A stretch of 64,000 nt of DNA from Scenedesmus sp. ARA3 (lineage: Eukaryota > Chlorophyta > Chlorophyceae > Sphaeropleales > Scenedesmaceae). Where the stretch lies: the NCBI GenBank assembly GCA_004335835.1, contig RWJK01001059.1, forward strand, positions 109,104 through 173,103, read 5' to 3'. Of the stretch, positions 60,916-64,000 are shown piece by piece (the first letter of the stretch is position 1; every line of letters starts with the position of its first letter). Position numbers and translations under genes: made by a program. The notes under the pieces are model-generated. The model did no database searches and had not been told where the DNA came from. It was given only the letters and a program-made list of their open reading frames with translations.

Positions 60916-62603
60916 CTGCCGCATAAATATTGCATGTTGCCCTGTGTTGGTTGGTTCATGTCCGCAGTTGCTGCTACTGATATGAGGGGCGCCAGGAGGC
61001 AGCAGCGCTCAGTGCCGTTGCAACTGCACATGGACATGTCTGCAGCTGAACTGAAGAGCATTTAAATGCATTGGTGTGGTGCACATGCAGTGCCATGTCT
61101 TTGTCTGAGGTGGTCCTTTTGCTGCACTGAATACTGTTGCTGACCAGCAAGTGTTGTCGTAGGGTTGCTACCTGCTCAACTGTACTGGGATGGCCTGTCC
61201 TGCTGCTATCTGCATGATGTGGCATGGTTAACTGTTGTTTATCGTAAGCATGGTATTTACAAAGGTTTGCTCAGTATCACCAACAGAGGAACCGTAAGCT
61301 GTGCTTGCTGCTGCTGTAGCTATTTGTGCTCAGCACGTACATGCGTACTGATGTGTGGAAAGTGGCAGGCAGTTGGCACCTGCCGTATGTTATACACGCG
61401 AGCACTTGCTAGGTGATGTCCAGCATGCATGTAGGCACACGCACAGAGTGGAGAGTTTTCATAACACGCTCTAACGGCAATTTGAAGACAGCCTATGCAA
61501 GGCGCCACTTGGATCCTTGCAGGGTGCAGGCTTGACCCTCCATATGCATATGGGAACTGCATTAGTATATGCAGAGCAGTAGTATATGCATATGGGAACT
61601 GCATTTCCAGCTGGTGTATGCTTGCTCAGGGTGTACCTGTGCTCTGCATGAGCTTCTTGCCCTTTTTCTTGTACTTATTGTGCTATCGCTGCTATTCCTG
61701 TTATTGAAAAGTTGTTTGCACTTTCAAGCAGCAGTGCACTGTGTTGATGTTGTGTTCTGTATTGATGTGCTCTCAGAGCAGGCTTTGGCTGGGGGATCGG
61801 CCAGAGGGCTGGCATGACAGGCTGTTTTTGGCTGGTGGATAGGCCAGAGGGCTGCTATGCTCTTCCAATTTACTTTATCAACCTACCTGCGAAGTTCAAT
61901 CTTCATGTTGCAGCGATCCAAACGGTTGCAGAATGTCTGGAGGTGCATTGTGCAGTACAGCATCTGAGTCAGATGAGCTGAAACGAGTGTGAATCGCAGC
62001 AGCAGAAGGCTGCAGTACTTGTGCTGTTGTACTGGAATACGTTGAATTGTTGGATGATCTTGTACCTCAGATGCGTCCTACAATGTGTCGTGCTTTCATG
62101 CTACTGCCACGTGCGCGCAGCTGCCCTCTGCTCGCACCCGATGCCTGCGATGCGTGCTCCAGGAATGGTATGATGCCACTTAAATTCAAGGTACTACTCA
62201 AGCATCTTTCTGATGCTTCTCTTGAATACATTGCAGGAGAATGCCCCTTCTCCAACAGCCCGCCTTCTATTTCGCCTTCCCCCTCACAAAATCGAGGCAC
62301 CCGTTGACTAATTATATAATATAATAAAGTAAAACTGTCTTTCACCCTTTTTTGCACGGTACAGCGTGTTGTAGAGCACTCCCGCCTGCATCTCTCCGAA
62401 GTTCCCGGCTTCACAGAACACGGCGAATGCCAGGTAACTACTGCCAGCATTGCCTTGCCATTGATGATACATGATCGTTTTAGAGTACATGACCGCTTTT
62501 CGAGGGTAGCTGCTAACAGGACCGCCTATTGCTCTGCAGCACTTGCTGATCCTGCTTGCGATCGGCACTGGAGTGCAATCTTTTGCCAGCAGCATCGCTC
62601 ACG
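60916..62603. other. 1.7-kb intergenic region with two short direct repeats
   Basis: ATATGCATATGGGAACTGCATT occurs at 61542-61563 and 61584-61605. A ~34-bp repeat (GGCTTTGGCTGG.GGAT.GGCCAGAGGGCTG) occurs near 61780 and 61828. No gene was recognised; the last part may hold an upstream exon of the next gene, since TTGCTGATCCTGCTTGCGATCGG (62544-62566) would encode a signal-peptide-like stretch in another frame. Confidence 0.5.
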
Positions 62604-63031
62604 ATGATCAACCACGAGCATCGCTGGAGGTGTGCAACAGTTCAGGGCGTCTGCCTGGCCAGCAGCACCTCCCCACACCACCCCCACCATGCCTACCCCA
62701 TCCTCAACACCACAGAGGGCTTGCTTGCAGTTGACTGCAGCAGCAGCAAGGGAGGCCATGGCAGGGCTCTGTCGCTGCGCTTGTGCCGCTGTGATGAACA
62801 ACGCGGCAGCAGGTTGTATGCACCTGCCAGCCATGCCGGCATGACTGTGGATAAGGTCTTGGAGCAGGCCAGGAGGCGCGCCATGTGCAGCAGGAGAGGC
62901 AGCAGCAGCAGCTGCTGTCAAACAGGTGATAGGATAACGAGTGAGATCTACGCACTGGTGTCTGGTAGGCAGCTTGAAGGCTGCAGCAGTGGCTTTGCTG
63001 GCGGCAGCAGCAAGCACAGCAGCTCCACCAC

Positions 63032-63063
<32 letters not shown>

Positions 63064-63337
63064 ATGCCAGGGGCAACAGCAGCAGCAACAGCAGCAATGC
63101 ATCAGGCCACCACCATCACCACCGCCACCACCATCACCCCAGACACCACCACTGCACCAGCCATGGCAGCTTGGCAGACACTCAAAGCACAGCCACGGCG
63201 GCTGCTGGCAAGGGGAGCGCCCCTGTTAAGGTGGTGCGCAGGCGCGTCAGCTGCCCCACGGCTGACAGCGCAGCTATGGCCAGCAACGTGTACATGCTGC
63301 CTCCAAGAAAGCCTTGCAAGTCTCTGGATGGTGGCCT

Positions 63338-63371
<34 letters not shown>

Positions 63372-63668
63372 GGCAGCAGCATCCTGGCTGGCATCAACAG
63401 CAGGCCTTGCGGCTGCGCAAGCAGCAGCAGCAGCAGCAGCCACAGCAGCAGGGCAAGACAACTCCACCACCATCATCATCACCAGCACTGCCTCCGTGAT
63501 AATAAACAGGGGCAGCAGCAGCAGCAGCGCCGGCGGCGCAAAGGCACCAGCCACTTTCTCAGCATTGGCAGCATGCCAGGCCCCGCCAACAGCAGCAGCA
63601 GCAGCAGTGAGGCAGTCGCACGTGCAGCTGCGGCTGCTGCTGCTGCTGCGCCTGCCAGCTTGTGCTAG
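62604..63668 (+). CDS. Ser/His-rich low-complexity protein of unknown function
   Basis: A single open frame of 354 codons from the first ATG. The first ~130 residues are moderately complex (TTEGLLAVDCSSSKGGHGRA, MTVDKVLEQARRRAMCS, RITSEIYALVSGRQLEG). The rest is Ser-rich with two histidine clusters (HHHHHRHHHHPRHHH and a run of six to seven His), basic patches (KVVRRRVSC, RRRRK) and a motif VYMLPPRKPCKSLDGG. No family was recognised. His clusters could bind metal, which is speculation. The length of the open frame supports coding, but CAG-rich DNA often gives long spurious frames, and an upstream exon may exist. Confidence 0.42.
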
Positions 63669-63899
63669 CTGTGAGGCGCCTGAGTGCTGCCGGTGCATCT
63701 GCAGCAGCGTGCTTGCACAGCGCACATCAGCATCATGCAAACAGCAGCAGATCAGCAACAGCAAGGTTTGAAGAGCCTTTATTGAGGCTGCAGTGCGGCC
63801 GACTCTCATCACGTGATGCTGCCAGTGGCAGCAAAAAGCAGCTGGGGTTGCGCAGGGTACAGTATGAACGTGACACATTGCTGGCAGCTGTACGTATAT

Positions 63900-63904
63900 T
63901 GTAA
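63900..63904 (+). terminator. Poly(A) signal TGTAA
   Basis: TGTAA followed by CAATAAAGG lies 232 bp after the stop of the Ser/His-rich frame. It supports a plus-strand transcript ending here. Confidence 0.5.
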
Positions 63905-64000
63905 ACAATAAAGGCCCAGAGCACAGAAGCCTGTGCAGCAGCCGTGCGAGTTTGAATGGCTTCGGGAGAAAGGCTGCAGCTGCTCAAGTGGCTGAGCCGT

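Overview
The window looks like nuclear DNA of a green alga, most likely a chlorophycean of the Scenedesmus/Tetradesmus type. That placement is inference from intron-rich genes, pervasive CAG/CTG runs, GC-rich codons, TGTAA poly(A) signals behind several genes and plant-like protein families. No bacterial operon logic, rRNA, tRNA or CRISPR array was seen. Exon models were built by hand from GT-AG sites, reading-frame phase and protein-family similarity, and every model closes in frame.

Layout. Plus strand: organellar-type glutamyl-tRNA synthetase, 5' truncated (75-3927); NB-ARC/TPR STAND ATPase (4958-9209) with a decayed TPR tail. Minus: secreted peritrophin-A (CBM14) chitin-binding protein (10546-12576). 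Plus: short-chain dehydrogenase (14014-16878); fragment of a LINE-like element with a stem-loop and (TGTAA)4 tail (17293-17646); two tandem paralogous secreted subtilases (19777-23932 and 25558-29806); SCAMP (31415-33463); TSSC4-like snRNP-assembly factor (34475-38273). Minus: 17-exon secreted PQQ-type beta-propeller quinoprotein with reeler-like and sushi-like N-terminal modules (40527-49187); VPS28, an ESCRT-I subunit (50954-53206). Plus: Gln/Ala-rich protein of unknown function (53689-54613); plastid-targeted FAD monooxygenase-like enzyme (56494-60881); Ser/His-rich low-complexity protein (62604-63668).

The genes do not form one pathway. Loose themes are extracellular or wall biology (CBM14 protein, two subtilases, quinoprotein) and membrane traffic (SCAMP, VPS28). 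TSSC4 and GluRS are housekeeping genes, and the NB-ARC/TPR gene is a sensor-type ATPase.

The most unusual signal is structural. In at least seven gene regions (GluRS, subtilase 2, SCAMP, TSSC4, quinoprotein, VPS28, FAD enzyme) short stretches that span an exon edge and its splice site, or the last exon with its stop codon, are repeated two to six times in the adjacent intron or 3' flank, usually spaced by CAG/CTG runs. One copy, in the quinoprotein gene, forms an intact 174-nt in-frame cassette exon. Other notable structures are a ~195-bp intronic hairpin, a 26-bp perfect inverted repeat within one gene, and several perfect palindromes.
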